A DNA stretch of 64,000 bases from Pseudomonas faucium (GCF_021602585.1 NZ_BQIP01000004.1:62001-126000), one strand, 5' to 3'; numbered from the stretch's first letter, positions 14,264 to 34,190 are shown. Notes: a model not told the origin generated them from the letters alone. A program made the numbers and translations.

Positions 14264-16795
14264 TCAGTACGTAGCCCGTACCGTCAGCATGAAGTTGCGC
14301 GGGTCGCCGTAGGTATTGCCATAGGTCGAGGTCCCGACGGTCTGGTAGTACTTCTTGTCGAACAGGTTGTTGCCGTTGAGCGCCACGTTCCAGTGCTCGT
14401 CGATGCGGTAGTCGACCATCGCATTCCAGATCGCATAGCCGCCCTGCTGGTACTCGAACGGCACACTGGCCTGCACCACGTTGCCCAGGCTGTCGTAGGT
14501 CGCCGCAGTGCCGCTGACGTGGGTCGCGCTCTGGATATCCACCCCACCCCCAACGCGGAAGTCGTTCAGCACGCCCGGCAGGCGGTAGGTGGTGAACAGC
14601 TTGGCCAGGTGCTTGGGCGTCACGGTGCTCAGCGCAGAGCCGGTGTCGCGGTTCTTGTTCAGGTTCAGGGTGTAGCTGGCCATCATCATCCACTCCGGCA
14701 GGATCTCGCCGGAAATTTCCATGTCGATGCCCTTGCTGACCGTCTCGCCGCCGTTGACGTAGCAGCAGTTGCCGCCGAACAGCACCTGGCTGAGCGGGTA
14801 GTTGGCATCCTGCACGGCCTGGTCTTCACGCTTGGTGTAGTACAGCGCGATGCTGGTGTTCACCGCACCGCCGAACAGCTCGCCCTTGATCCCGGTTTCG
14901 TAGGTCTTGCCCTTCATCGGGTCGAGGGTGGAACCGGAGGTCGGCGGGCCGGCCATCAGGTTCTGCTGCGGCTTGTAGATTTCCGCGTAGCTGGCGTAGG
15001 CCGCCCACTCATCGTTCAGGTCGTAGACGATGCCACCGAACGGCGTGACCTTGGTCGGCTCGCGCATGTCCACCCGCGATTGCTGGGTCCAGACGCCGGC
15101 GGCGTTGGCGCTCTGGTAGGTCTGGTCGAACTTGTAGCGCTGCACCCGCGCCCCGAGGATCACGTGCAGCGGCTCGGCCACCTGCAGGCGCAGGCTCGAG
15201 TACAGGCCGTACTGGGTCTGGCTGTTGGGCTTGTAGTCGCGGCTGATGTTCGGCCGCGCACCGGGGTCGTCCCATGGCGTTGAGTTGGGGTCGAAGACGT
15301 TGACCGGGCCACCGGCGGTGGTGAAGCGGCCGGTACCTTGCCAGCGGCTGTCGATTTCCTGGTAGTCGGCGCCCACCACCAGGCGGTGGTCGAGGCCGAA
15401 CATGCTGAAGTCGCCGGAGAGGTTGGCGTCCCAGAGGTGCTGTTCGCTCCACTGGGTGACCCAGGTGCCATAGCGGGTCACGCCGGTACCGGTGACCGGG
15501 TTGACCGAGCCCAGGGTGGTGGCGTTGTTGGTGTCGATGGTGTCGTAGATGTTGGTGTAGCTGAGGTTGAGCTTCCAGTCGTCGTTCAGGCGGTGGTCGA
15601 CCTTGGCGAAGTACTCGCGCGAATAGCCATCGGCGTAGGCCCAGGTGGTGGACAGGCCGGTGTGGCGCGGCAGGCCCAGGTCGACCCCGTTGCTGTAGCG
15701 CGGCACGGCCGAGGCGGTACCGGTTTCGTGCACCTTGTTGTAGCGCATGCCGGCGGTGAGCATGGTGTCGTCGCTGACATCGGCCTCGAGCACGCCGTAG
15801 ATCAGCGGCTTGTCGGTGGCGCGGTTGTCGACGAAGTACTGGCGGTCCTGGTAGGCCACCACCATGCGCCCGCGCAGCTTGCCGTCGAAGCCCAGCGGGC
15901 CGGTCACGTCCAGCTCGCTGCGGTAGTTGTCCCAGCTACCGGCCGAGGCGGTGAACTTGAGCTGGTAGAAGTCCAGCGGGCGCTTGCGCACCAGGTTGAT
16001 GATGCCGCCCGGGTCGCCGGTGCCACCGAACAGGGCGCTGGAGCCGCGCAGCACTTCGACGTGGTCGAACTCGGCCAGGTCGTAGATGTTCGATGAATAG
16101 AAGCTGCCGGCGGTGGTGCCCAGGGCCATGGGCGCGGCGCCGTCGAGCTGGATGTTCTGGATCGGGAAGCCGCGCGAGTAGAAGTCCTGGATGCGGAACG
16201 TGGTGCTTTGCACGGTGACGCCCGGCACGGCCTTCATCGCATCGTTGATGTCGGTGATCTGGCGGTCTTCGATCAGCTGGCGGGTCACCACCGATACCGA
16301 CTGCGGGGTTTCCTTCAGCGAGGTCGGGCTCTTGGAGCCGACGCTGGTCAGCCCCGGGGTGTAGGAGCCGGTGTTCTCGGTGGCCTGGCCCATCCCCTGG
16401 CCCATGATGGTGGTTTCGCCGATGACCATGGCGCCGGCGCCGATGCCGCTGCTGTCGGTGCTGATGAGCATCACCGAGTTGTTGTCGATGCGGTAGGTGA
16501 GGCCCGCGCCGGCGAGCAGTTGCGCAAGCGCCTTGTCCGGCTCCATGGTGCCGCTGACCTTGGGCGCACGCTTGCCGCTGACCAGGTCCGGCGAATAGAT
16601 CATCTGCAGCCCGGTTTGCTGGCCGAGCGCGACCAGGGCCTGGTCCAGCGACTGGGCCGGAATGTCCACGGCCACCGGCTTGGCGTGCGCGTGCGCCATG
16701 GCCAGGCTCAGCACCAGGGCAGAAGCCCGCAGGCTCCACTTCGCTGGACCGGCGGCCAAGGCTGCCGCTGTGTTTCGCGTACGTTTGGACTTCAT
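14264..16795 (-). CDS. fpvA: TonB-dependent ferri-siderophore receptor with signalling (STN) domain
   Basis: Outer-membrane receptor of 843 aa. Residues 1-38 form a signal peptide ending in AHAHA. Residues about 45-110 match a secretin/TonB short N-terminal domain (DIPAQSLDQALVALGQQTGL), which marks receptors that signal through an anti-sigma factor. A plug domain follows (TPQSVSVVTRQLIED, VEVLRGSSALFGGTGDPGGIINLVRKRP), then the beta-barrel. The C terminus ends in an aromatic residue as outer-membrane barrels do. The gene sits between pyoverdine synthetase blocks, so FpvA (ferripyoverdine uptake) is the natural reading. No fpvI/fpvR sigma/anti-sigma pair is visible in the window. The ATG at 16795 has a GGAG upstream at rather long spacing. 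Which pyoverdine it imports cannot be told from sequence alone. Confidence 0.9.
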   Translation of the reverse strand: MKSKRTRNTAAALAAGPAKWSLRASALVLSLAMAHAHAKPVAVDIPAQSLDQALVALGQQTGLQMIYSPDLVSGKRAPKVSGTMEPDKALAQLLAGAGLTYRIDNNSVMLISTDSSGIGAGAMVIGETTIMGQGMGQATENTGSYTPGLTSVGSKSPTSLKETPQSVSVVTRQLIEDRQITDINDAMKAVPGVTVQSTTFRIQDFYSRGFPIQNIQLDGAAPMALGTTAGSFYSSNIYDLAEFDHVEVLRGSSALFGGTGDPGGIINLVRKRPLDFYQLKFTASAGSWDNYRSELDVTGPLGFDGKLRGRMVVAYQDRQYFVDNRATDKPLIYGVLEADVSDDTMLTAGMRYNKVHETGTASAVPRYSNGVDLGLPRHTGLSTTWAYADGYSREYFAKVDHRLNDDWKLNLSYTNIYDTIDTNNATTLGSVNPVTGTGVTRYGTWVTQWSEQHLWDANLSGDFSMFGLDHRLVVGADYQEIDSRWQGTGRFTTAGGPVNVFDPNSTPWDDPGARPNISRDYKPNSQTQYGLYSSLRLQVAEPLHVILGARVQRYKFDQTYQSANAAGVWTQQSRVDMREPTKVTPFGGIVYDLNDEWAAYASYAEIYKPQQNLMAGPPTSGSTLDPMKGKTYETGIKGELFGGAVNTSIALYYTKREDQAVQDANYPLSQVLFGGNCCYVNGGETVSKGIDMEISGEILPEWMMMASYTLNLNKNRDTGSALSTVTPKHLAKLFTTYRLPGVLNDFRVGGGVDIQSATHVSGTAATYDSLGNVVQASVPFEYQQGGYAIWNAMVDYRIDEHWNVALNGNNLFDKKYYQTVGTSTYGNTYGDPRNFMLTVRATY

Positions 16796-16915
16796 GTGCG
16801 CAACTGACTCCGACTTGTTCTGTGAGTGTTGGGTTGACGGCCTCTGGGGGCCGTTTCAGGTACGAACCACGCGGCTGCAACAACGCGTTTGGTGAGGCTC
16901 ATTAGTAAGACGCAC

Positions 16916-16955
16916 GAACGTAAAAAAAAACTGATAACTTTTTTCATTTACGTTC
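16916..16955. promoter_or_regulatory. Symmetric 9-bp inverted repeat upstream of fpvA
   Basis: GAACGTAAA (16916-16924) and its exact inverse TTTACGTTC (16947-16955) flank a 22-bp AT-rich spacer with A/T tracts, about 120-160 bp upstream of the receptor start. Centre-to-centre spacing is 31 bp, near three helical turns. It could be an operator or part of the promoter. It is not a PvdS box: the only TAAAT-to-CGT spacing here is 25 bp. Confidence 0.4.
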
Positions 16956-16973
16956 AACAATGGTCTACGCAGG

Positions 16974-16999
16974 CAAAAAAAAAGCAGCCCGAGGGCTGC
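16974..16999 (-). terminator. Rho-independent terminator of the pvdH-side NRPS operon
   Basis: On the minus strand a GCAGCC/GGCTGC stem with a short loop (16984-16999) is followed by a run of about ten T. It lies just past the stop of the Asp-module synthetase. Confidence 0.85.
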
Positions 17000-17023
17000 C
17001 TTTCCATCTGCCTTGTCGCCTGC

Positions 17024-20000
17024 CTAGGCCGTGGCGTTGTTGGCCTTGGCCAGCAGCCGGGCCTTTTCTTCCGGGCTCATGCGCTCCAGTTGCAGGCGTG
17101 CCTGGGCGACCTTCTGCAACTGCCCCTTGTTCGCCTCGCCCGCCTGCAGCGCTTCGGCCAGCCCGGCCACCGTCGGGTGCTCGAACACCAGCGCCGGGGC
17201 GATCTCGCAGTTGAGCAACTTGCGAATGCCGGCCACCAACTTGATGATCAGCAGCGAATGCCCGCCGGCGGCGAAGAAGTCGGTGTGGATGCCGACCTTT
17301 TCACGCCCGAGCAACTGCGCCATGCGCTGGGCCAGCAGGCGCTGCAGGGCGTCCTGTGGCTCGTCCAGCGCCTCGTCCTGCCCGGCCTGGGCCGGCAACA
17401 GCGCCAGGGCGCGGCGGTCGAGCTTGCCGTTGGCCAGGCGCGGCAGGCTGTCCAGGCGGCGCAGCTGGGCCGGGACCATGGCCGCCGGCAAGCGCGCGGC
17501 CAACTGGGTGCGCAGGGTCGCCTCATCGAGCGCCGGGGCGTCGCCCTGGACGACGTAGCAGGCCAGCAGCTCGTGCTGCCCGGGTTGCGGCTCCAGCGTG
17601 ACCACCGCGCCCTGGGCGATGCCGTCGAGCGCCAGCAGGCACGCTTCGACCTCCGCCAGTTCGATGCGAAAGCCGCGGATCTTCACCTGGTGGTCCTGGC
17701 GGCCCTGCAGCAGGATGCTGCCATCGGCCTGGTAGCGCGCCAGATCCCCGGTGCGATACAGGCGCTCGCCGGCACGCAGAGGGTTGTCGATGAAACGCGC
17801 CTCGGCGTTGTCGCCACCCAGGTAGCCACGGCACAGCTGGCGCCCGGCCAGGTGCAGTTCGCCCAGCTCGCCGACGCCGGCCAGCTGGCCCTCGGCCGTG
17901 AGCACGTAGACCCGGTTGCCCGCCAGCACCTGGGCAAAACCTTGCGCCGGGGCATCGGCCTGCAGCCGTTGCACAAGCACCCCGACCGTGGCTTCGGTCG
18001 GGCCGTAGTGGTTGAACACGCGGGCGTGCGGGGCCAGCTGATGGATACGTTCGAGCAACTGCGCACCGGGCGCCTCGCCGCCCAGCACCAGTGTCGATGG
18101 CAGGCAGGCCTGGGCGTTGTCGAGCAGCGCGGCCAGGTGCGACGGCACGATCTTCAGGCAATCGATGCCCTGCTCGCGCACGAATGCGGTAAAGGCCGCC
18201 GGGTCCTGCATCACCGCCTCATCGGCCACATGCAAGGTGGCGCCGACCTGCAAGGCACCGAACAGGCTGGTGAGGCCCAGGTCGGCCGCCACCGTGGCGC
18301 TGAAGGCGAAATGCTTGCAGGCGGCAAGGTCCAGGGCCTGCTCGGCGGCCTGCAGGTAGCCGGCCAGCTGGCCATGCTCGATGACCACGCCCTTGGGTTC
18401 GCCGGTGGAGCCGGAGGTGAACAGGACATAGGCAGTGCTGTTGGGGCGCAGCGGGCGAGCTTCGAACGCCTGGGGCGAGTTGCCGAGCTGCTCGAACAAG
18501 GTGGCATCGACCTGCACCTGCACCTCTGCCAGGCGGCACACCTGCTCGCGTCGCGCGGCAGGCCAGGCCGGGTCCAGCGGCACGTAGGCCGCGGCACATT
18601 TCCAGCACGCCAGCACGGCTGCCAGCCACTGCGCCGAACGTGGCAGCAGCAGGCCGACCACGCTGCCTTCGCCCACCCCTTGGCCTTGCAGATGAGCCGC
18701 CAGGGTATTGGCCAACTGATCGATCTGCTGCCAGGTCCAGGAGGCAGCGGGCTCAACGACCGCCAGTGCCTGGGGCTGCTCGTGCAGCCAGCGCGCCACC
18801 CGAGCCGGCAGCAGCTCATCGGCCGTGACCGGCGCCACGTCGAGGTTGCGCGCCAAAAGCAGCTGGCGCTGCTGCTCACCGACCAGGGCCAGGCTGGCCA
18901 ACGGCGTGCCTGGCGCCTGGGCAATGCTCGCCAGCAGCGTCACGTATTGCTCCAGCAGCAAGGCCGGGTTCTGCAGCCCAGCACAATGCTGCAGCAGCAC
19001 TTGCGGCCGGGCCGGGTCGAGGTCGACCTGCAGCAGCAGGTCCGGCCCCATTGCCGGTGATTGCAGCCCCAGCATTTTCCAGCCACCCGGCAAGACGGGA
19101 CGCAGCGGCAACAGGCTGAAGCCGATGGCTGCAGGCTGCAGCGCTGGGGTCAGCTCGGGGGCGTAATACTCCTGCCAGGTGCCGTGCTGCTCCAACTGCG
19201 CGGCCAGGTTCTGCAGCCACGCCTGCACGGGCTGAGCGGCCTGGTAGTCGATGAGCAGCGGCAGTTGCTTGTAGTAAACGCCAACGCTCTGGGCGAAGTA
19301 GTCGTAGTCCCGGCGGCTGTCATGCCCCCAGTTGACCACCTGGCTGGGCTGGCCATCCAGGCGCGCCAGCAGCAACCACCAGGCCCCTTGCAGCAGAGTT
19401 TCCAGCGCCAGGCCCAGGCCCGCCAGGCGTTGCAGCACGGTCGCGTCGAGCGCTGCACAAGTACTGGCACGGGCACTGCCTGGGGTCATGCGCCAAGGCA
19501 ATTGCTGGGCACTGGCGGCGGTGCCGTTGAGGGCACTCCAATAGGCGCGCGCAGTGGCGGCGTCTTCATCCACCAGCACCTCGTTGCGCCACTGCACGTA
19601 CTGTTCGAAATCTCCCTCCTCCCCTTGCGTCCACTCGCCCTGGCAGGCGGCTGCCAGGCTCTGCGCCAGCAGCGGCAGGCTGGCTTCGTCGGCCAGCGCG
19701 GCCAGCACACCGAGCACCAGCTCGCCCCCGCCATCGGCCCGCTCGCACAAGAGCAGCGCGAGCGGCGCATCGGCTTGCACATCCACGTGCTGGGCGAACC
19801 AGGCGGCACGGCCCGCCGCGTCATCCGCCGCCACCCGCGTCACCCGCGGGGCCTGGCCCTGGGCCTCGAAGAACTGGCGCAGGCCGCGATAGCCAGGGGC
19901 CTGGCCAATGCGCAGGCGCAGCGCATCGTGCTGCCCTTGCCACTGCTGCAAGGCGGCCTGCAGCAGGCCCGCGGCCGGCAGCGCGGGCAATTGCAGGGTG

Positions 20001-20097
20001 ATGAAGCGTGCCACCTGGTCCCTGCGCACCGGCCCGGCAGGCACGCCAAGCGCTTGCGCAGGCAGCAGCGGCAGGCCGCTGGCTTCGACGGTCATGT

Positions 20098-20101
<4 letters not shown>
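17024..20101 (-). CDS. Pyoverdine NRPS: interface (C-like)-(A-Asp)-T
   Basis: Single-module synthetase of 1025 aa. The first ~440 residues resemble a condensation domain in outline but lack HHxxxDG; the corresponding segment reads GVLAALADEAS, so no catalytic His pair is seen. This fits the interface domain described for modules served by beta-hydroxylases of the IbetaH-Asp type. The A domain (about 445-930) reads DLTKVGHV, an aspartate code. A T domain (GGHSL near 948) and a short Lys/Glu-rich tail follow. The condensation domain for this residue is at the end of the preceding protein, next to a fused hydroxylase, so the module is split over two polypeptides and should load Asp that becomes OH-Asp, an iron ligand. 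Its start overlaps the upstream stop by ATGA (20098-20101). A second in-frame ATG at 20095 is possible. Confidence 0.92.
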
Positions 20102-30297
<10,196 letters not shown>

Positions 30298-30354
30298 CGG
30301 CTTGCTTTCCGTACGAGTGAGGTACCACGGGCAGTGCCCGGCTATCCCTACGAA

Positions 30355-30381
30355 ACGGATACACGCTGGAAAAAATTAACG
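30355..30381 (-). promoter_or_regulatory. PvdS-type iron-starvation box (variant) for the 3399-aa NRPS
   Basis: On the minus strand GCGTTAATT is followed by 16 bases and CGT. The known PvdS consensus is TAAAT-N16/17-CGT; here the -35 part is TAATT (or TTAAT with N17). The same GCGTTAATT-N16-CGTT arrangement precedes pvdL. Confidence 0.65.
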
Positions 30382-30427
30382 CTGGCAGGTGGGGAGATCG
30401 GGGCGAGCGGGAGGCCGCGCAGGGGCG

Positions 30428-30486
30428 AGAGGCGGCCTGTGCGCCGCCTCTGCAAGAGGGCGTTGGAGGGGCCGCAGCGCGGCCCC
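30428..30486. terminator. Two tandem GC hairpins between pvdH and the next NRPS
   Basis: A perfect 9-bp stem (30428-30436 with 30443-30451) and a perfect 8-bp stem (30468-30475 with 30479-30486) lie directly after the pvdH stop. Neither has a T run, so they may stabilise the 3' end or weakly terminate rather than act as classic terminators. The rest of the 195-bp gap holds the promoter of the 3399-aa synthetase. Confidence 0.5.
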
Positions 30487-30492
30487 GGGGGG

Positions 30493-31884
30493 TCAGACGG
30501 CTGCCGCCAGCGCCTCGGCGAAGCGCTGGGCTACCTCATCGACTTGCGCTGCGCTGATGATCAGCGGCGGCAGGAAGCGCACCACCGCGCCGTGGCGGCC
30601 ACCGAGCTCGAGAATCAGGCCGCGCTTGAGGCACTCGCGCTGCACTTTCGGCGCCAGCTCGCGGTTGGCCGGCGGGTGGCCCTGGGTATCGCGCGGGCCA
30701 TTCGGGTCGACCAGCTCGACCCCCAGCATCAGGCCACGGCCGCGGATGTCGCCGAGTTGCGGGTACTGGCGCTGCAGGTTCAGCAGCTGCCCGCGCAGGC
30801 GCTGCCCCATGGCCTCGGCGTGTTCGGCCAGGCGGTGCTCGACCAGGTAGTTGATCACCGCCGAGCCCGCGGCCATGGCCATCTGGTTGCCGCGGAAGGT
30901 GCCGGCGTGGGCGCCTGGCTTCCAGGTGTCGAGCCAGTCGCGGTAGACCACCACCGCCAGCGGCAGGCTGCCGCCGATGGCCTTGGACAGGGTCACCACA
31001 TCCGGCACGATGCCGGCGTGCTCGAAGGCGAACATCCGCCCGGTGCGGGCGAAGCCGCTCTGGATCTCGTCGACGATCAGCGCCACCCCGGCCTGCTCGG
31101 TGATGCGCCGCACGCCTTGCAGCCAGGCGATGTCAGCAGGGATCACGCCGCCCTCCCCTTGCACCACTTCGAGGATGACCGCCGCCGGCAGCGGCACCCC
31201 GCTTTCCGGGTCGAGCAGCAGGTTTTCCAGGTAATGCAGGTTGGCCTTGACCCCGGCCTCGCCACCCAGGCCGAACGGGCAACGGTAGTCGTAGGGGTAC
31301 GGCATGAACTGCACGCCATTGGCCAGCAGCGCGCCCAGCGGCTGCTTGGGGCCGTGGCTGCCCATCAGGCTCAGCGCGCCTTGGCTCATGCCGTGATAGG
31401 CGCCCTGGAAGGCCAGCACGGTGCTGCGCCCGGTGGCGCTGCGCACCAGCTTGAGCGCCGCTTCCACGGCATCGGTGCCGGTCGGGCCGCAGAACTGCAC
31501 CTTGGCCTCGCGGCGCAGCGCTTCGGGCAGCACGCCGAACAGGTCCTGGACGAAGCGGTCCTTGACCGGCGTGGTCAGGTCCAGGGTGTGCAGCGGTACT
31601 TCCTCGGCCAGCACGCGCTGGATCGCCTCGATCACCACCGGGTGGTTGTGGCCCAGGGCCAGGGTGCCGGCGCCGGCCAGGCAGTCGATGAACTGGCGGC
31701 CCTCGACGTCCTCGACGTGGATGCCACGGGCGCGCTTGAGCGCCAGGGGGATGCGCCGGGGGTAGCTGCGGGCGTTGGATTCCTGTTGCTGCTGGCGTTG
31801 CAGCAGGGGCGAGTCGGTGAACTCGTACAGCGGTTGCGGCGCGCTGGCCGGCAGGGCCTGGGCAAGGCTGGAAGCGATCGGCAT
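30493..31884 (-). CDS. pvdH: L-2,4-diaminobutyrate:2-oxoglutarate aminotransferase
   Basis: PLP-dependent class III aminotransferase of 463 aa. It makes L-2,4-diaminobutyrate from aspartate semialdehyde for the Dab module of PvdL. Class III signatures are clear: the GPTGTDAVEAALKLVR cofactor segment, the IVDEIQSGFARTG segment and the Schiff-base lysine in LSKAIGGS. The ATG at 31884 is chosen because GAGGA lies just upstream and the longer open frame would run through the 32-kb repeat pair. It is next to the pyoverdine synthetases and has its own PvdS box, so it fits PvdH; a generic diaminobutyrate transaminase for another siderophore is much less likely. Confidence 0.93.
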   Translation of the reverse strand: MPIASSLAQALPASAPQPLYEFTDSPLLQRQQQQESNARSYPRRIPLALKRARGIHVEDVEGRQFIDCLAGAGTLALGHNHPVVIEAIQRVLAEEVPLHTLDLTTPVKDRFVQDLFGVLPEALRREAKVQFCGPTGTDAVEAALKLVRSATGRSTVLAFQGAYHGMSQGALSLMGSHGPKQPLGALLANGVQFMPYPYDYRCPFGLGGEAGVKANLHYLENLLLDPESGVPLPAAVILEVVQGEGGVIPADIAWLQGVRRITEQAGVALIVDEIQSGFARTGRMFAFEHAGIVPDVVTLSKAIGGSLPLAVVVYRDWLDTWKPGAHAGTFRGNQMAMAAGSAVINYLVEHRLAEHAEAMGQRLRGQLLNLQRQYPQLGDIRGRGLMLGVELVDPNGPRDTQGHPPANRELAPKVQRECLKRGLILELGGRHGAVVRFLPPLIISAAQVDEVAQRFAEALAAAV

Positions 31885-31934
31885 GGGTGAATCCTCGCAA
31901 GCAAGCGAATGTGCGGGTGGTTGTCGCTTGGGAG

Positions 31935-31960
31935 ACGCTTGGCTGGGGGGAGGATTTAGC
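31935..31960 (-). promoter_or_regulatory. PvdS-type iron-starvation box of pvdH
   Basis: The minus strand reads GCTAAAT, 16 bases, CGT: an exact match to the (G/C)CTAAAT-N16-CGT iron-starvation consensus recognised by PvdS-family sigma factors. It lies about 50-75 bp upstream of the pvdH start. Confidence 0.85.
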
Positions 31961-31983
31961 GGTTTTCGTGGGATTTTTTGGAG

Positions 31984-32093
31984 CTGTGCCGGCCTCTTCG
32001 CGGGGCAAGCCCGCTCCCACAGGGGTCGCCACTGCCCTTGAGAATAGGGTGAGCCTGTGGGAGCGGGCTTGCCCCGCGAAGAGGCCGGCACAG
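31984..32093. repeat. 40-bp perfect inverted repeat pair (REP-like)
   Basis: The arm 31984-32023 is the exact reverse complement of 32054-32093, with a 30-bp spacer. It lies between the histidine-kinase stop and the pvdH promoter. It contains the CGGGCTTGCCCCGCGAAGAG-type core typical of P. putida REP elements and may protect or end the kinase transcript. Confidence 0.88.
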
Positions 32094-32103
32094 CCTGTAG
32101 AAA

Positions 32104-33426
32104 TCAGTGCCCAGACCGCGCCGGCACCTGCAACATCACCCGCAAGCCATCGCTGCGGCTGTCGAACTTCAGGCTGCCCGCACAGCGCTGCACGATCGCC
32201 TGCACGATCGCCAAGCCCAACCCGCAGCCGCCACTCTGCCCATGGCGCCAGAAGCGCTCGGTCAGGTGCTGCAGGTCGCCTTCGGCAATCCCCGGCCCAT
32301 GGTCGCGCACGATGAAGCCCACCTGCCCGGCGTCCATCTGTACCTGCAGCTCCACTTCGCTGTCACCACCATGACGCAAGGCGTTGTCCAGCAGGTTGCG
32401 CAAGGCCGCCACCGCCAGCGGCGCCGGCATGCCCAGGTAGATTTGCGCGGCCTCTTCAGGCAAGCGAAGGACGATGCGCCGGTTGTCGCCACCCCCGGCA
32501 TCCTGCACCGCCTGCCGCGCCACCTGCTCGGCGCTGCACTGCACGCCATCCTCGAACGACAGGCTGCCCTCCACCCGCGCCAGCATCAGCAGCTGCTCCA
32601 GCGTGCGGTGCATGCGGTCGGCGCCCTGCTCGGCATGTTCCAGCGCCTGCTCGCGCACGGCGCCGTCGGTCATGCGGGCCACTTGCAGGTGGGTCTTGAT
32701 TGCGGTCAGCGGGCTGCGCAGTTCGTGGGCGGCGTCGTCGGTCAGCCGGCGCTCGCGCTCCAGGGTCTGGGCGATGCGCAGGAACAGCTGGTTCTGGGTG
32801 TCGAGCAAGGGCTGCAGTTCGCTGGGCAGGCCGGACACCTGCAGCGGCTCGACGCTGTCGGCGCGCCGCCGTCGCAGCGCGTCGCGCATGCGGTTGAGCG
32901 GCTCCAGGCCTTTGCCCAGGCCGATCCACACCAGCCCCAGGCTGCCCAGCAAAGCCATCAGCACGGGCGCCGAGGCGGCCAGCAGGATGGACTGGTTGAG
33001 CGCCTCGCGCTCCATGTGGCGGTCGGCGGTGGTGATGCGCACGTCGCCGTGGTTGTAGGTGAAGGTGCGCCACAGCGCGCCGTCGATGGTCTGGTCGCGA
33101 AAGCCGCTCTGCTGGTCATCCATCGTGCCGTCGTGCTTGTGGTTGCTGGCCAGGATCTCGCCGCGCAGCGAGCTCACCTGGCAGGCCATGCCGTCGGGCA
33201 CGGTGAACTGGTCGGCGGAAAAGTGCGCCTCCTCGCCCTTGGCGGTCAGCGGCTTGGGCAGCTGGTCGATCAGCCCGGCGACCATCCGCGCCGACGCCAC
33301 CAGGCGCTGGTCGAGGGAGAACATCATCTGCTGGCGCAGGTCGCGCAGCATCCACGCGGCGGCCAGCACCCAGATGATGATGAAGGCGCTGCCCAGGATC
33401 AGGCTCAGGCGTACCCGCAGGCTCAT
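32104..33426 (-). CDS. Sensor histidine kinase, QseC/DsbS-like
   Basis: Membrane sensor kinase of 440 aa. A membrane segment (residues 7-28), a periplasmic sensor of about 110 residues, a second membrane segment (about 147-168) and a HAMP-like linker precede the kinase core. The phosphoacceptor motif is DDAAHELRSPLTA, the N box RNLLDNALRHG, the G boxes DHGPGI and GCGLGLAI. It overlaps the regulator gene by ATGA, so both are made together. P. aeruginosa has a copper-responsive pair, DsbRS, next to its dsbDEG genes; here dsbDEG-type genes are 7 kb away across a molybdenum-enzyme operon. The signal sensed is therefore a hypothesis (copper or envelope thiol stress), not shown by the sequence. Confidence 0.9.
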   Translation of the reverse strand: MSLRVRLSLILGSAFIIIWVLAAAWMLRDLRQQMMFSLDQRLVASARMVAGLIDQLPKPLTAKGEEAHFSADQFTVPDGMACQVSSLRGEILASNHKHDGTMDDQQSGFRDQTIDGALWRTFTYNHGDVRITTADRHMEREALNQSILLAASAPVLMALLGSLGLVWIGLGKGLEPLNRMRDALRRRRADSVEPLQVSGLPSELQPLLDTQNQLFLRIAQTLERERRLTDDAAHELRSPLTAIKTHLQVARMTDGAVREQALEHAEQGADRMHRTLEQLLMLARVEGSLSFEDGVQCSAEQVARQAVQDAGGGDNRRIVLRLPEEAAQIYLGMPAPLAVAALRNLLDNALRHGGDSEVELQVQMDAGQVGFIVRDHGPGIAEGDLQHLTERFWRHGQSGGCGLGLAIVQAIVQRCAGSLKFDSRSDGLRVMLQVPARSGH

Positions 33427-34106
33427 GATGCCGCGCCTCCCGGCGCCTGCGCCGGCCCCAGGCGGTAGCCCAGGCCGCGCACGGTCTCGACGATGCTGTT
33501 GCCGAGCTTGCGGCGCAGGTGGTGGATGTGAACGTTCAGGGCGTTGCTCTCGACTTCGTCGCTGAAGCCGTACACGCAGTCCTTGAGCTGCTCGCTGGAC
33601 AGCACCCGGCCAGGGTTTTGCAGCAGCGCCTGGAGCAAGGCCTGCTCGCGCCGCGACAAGTCCACGGATTGGCCGGCCAGGGTGGCTTCGCAGCTGCTCG
33701 GGTCGTAGCGCAGCGGGCCATGCTCGATCACGTTGACCGCCCGCCCGGCAACCCGCCGCAGCAAGGTGTGCAGGCGCGCAGCCAGCTCGCGCAGGTCGAA
33801 GGGTTTGAGCAGGTAGTCGTCGGCGCCGGCCTGCAGGCCGTCGACCCGGTCGGTGACCGCATCGCGGGCGGTGAGCACCAGCACCGGCAGGTCGATGCCT
33901 TGCTGGCGCAGGCGGCGCAGCAGCTTGAGGCCGTCTTCGTCGGGCAGGCCGAGGTCGAGGATCATCACATCGAACTGCGCGGCCTGGAGCATGGCCCGGG
34001 CAGCGGCGGCGTTGGCCACGCGGTCGACGGTCAGGCCCTGGGCGGTGAGGCCGGCGCAGATGCCGCTGGCGATCAGGTCGTCGTCCTCGCAGAGCAGAAC
34101 GTGCAT
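33423..34106 (-). CDS. OmpR-family response regulator, QseB/DsbR-like
   Basis: Transcription factor of 227 aa. The receiver domain has the acidic cluster CEDDD, phosphoacceptor Asp in MILDLGLPDEDG and Lys in LKPFD. A winged-helix output domain follows (RREQALLQALL, NALNVHIHHLRRKLG, VETVRGLGYRL). I choose ATG at 34106, with GGAG nine bases upstream, over a TTG two codons earlier. A tandem TTAA-type box lies about 50 bp upstream, consistent with autoregulation by a PmrA/QseB-type protein. It is followed by its kinase with a 4-bp overlap. Confidence 0.9.
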   Translation of the reverse strand: MHVLLCEDDDLIASGICAGLTAQGLTVDRVANAAAARAMLQAAQFDVMILDLGLPDEDGLKLLRRLRQQGIDLPVLVLTARDAVTDRVDGLQAGADDYLLKPFDLRELAARLHTLLRRVAGRAVNVIEHGPLRYDPSSCEATLAGQSVDLSRREQALLQALLQNPGRVLSSEQLKDCVYGFSDEVESNALNVHIHHLRRKLGNSIVETVRGLGYRLGPAQAPGGAAS

Positions 34107-34153
34107 GGTCAAGAGCTCCCGGAATGAGGTGGCTGGCAGTTCACCATGGGGTG

Positions 34154-34170
34154 ATTAACGGGAGATTATG
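34154..34170 (-). promoter_or_regulatory. Candidate tandem regulator box upstream of the response regulator
   Basis: The minus strand reads CATAAT-N5-GTTAAT, an 11-bp-period direct repeat close to the PmrA/QseB pattern YTTAAK-N5-YTTAAK. It lies about 50 bp upstream of the regulator ATG. The dsbD upstream region has the related GTTAAC-N5-GTTAAT. Confidence 0.4.
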
Positions 34171-34190
34171 AACCTTTTTCCGCGCTTGGT

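Noticed and set aside
16918-16950. PvdS box upstream of fpvA
   Set aside because: TAAAT is present on the minus strand but the next CGT is 25 bases away, not 16-17.
16889-19060. Plus-strand open frames opposite the Asp-module synthetase
   Set aside because: Antisense shadow that starts in a terminator region; no domain content.
31885-32091. N-terminal extension of PvdH
   Set aside because: It would translate the 40-bp inverted repeat and the iron-starvation box; the ATG at 31884 has GAGGA upstream.
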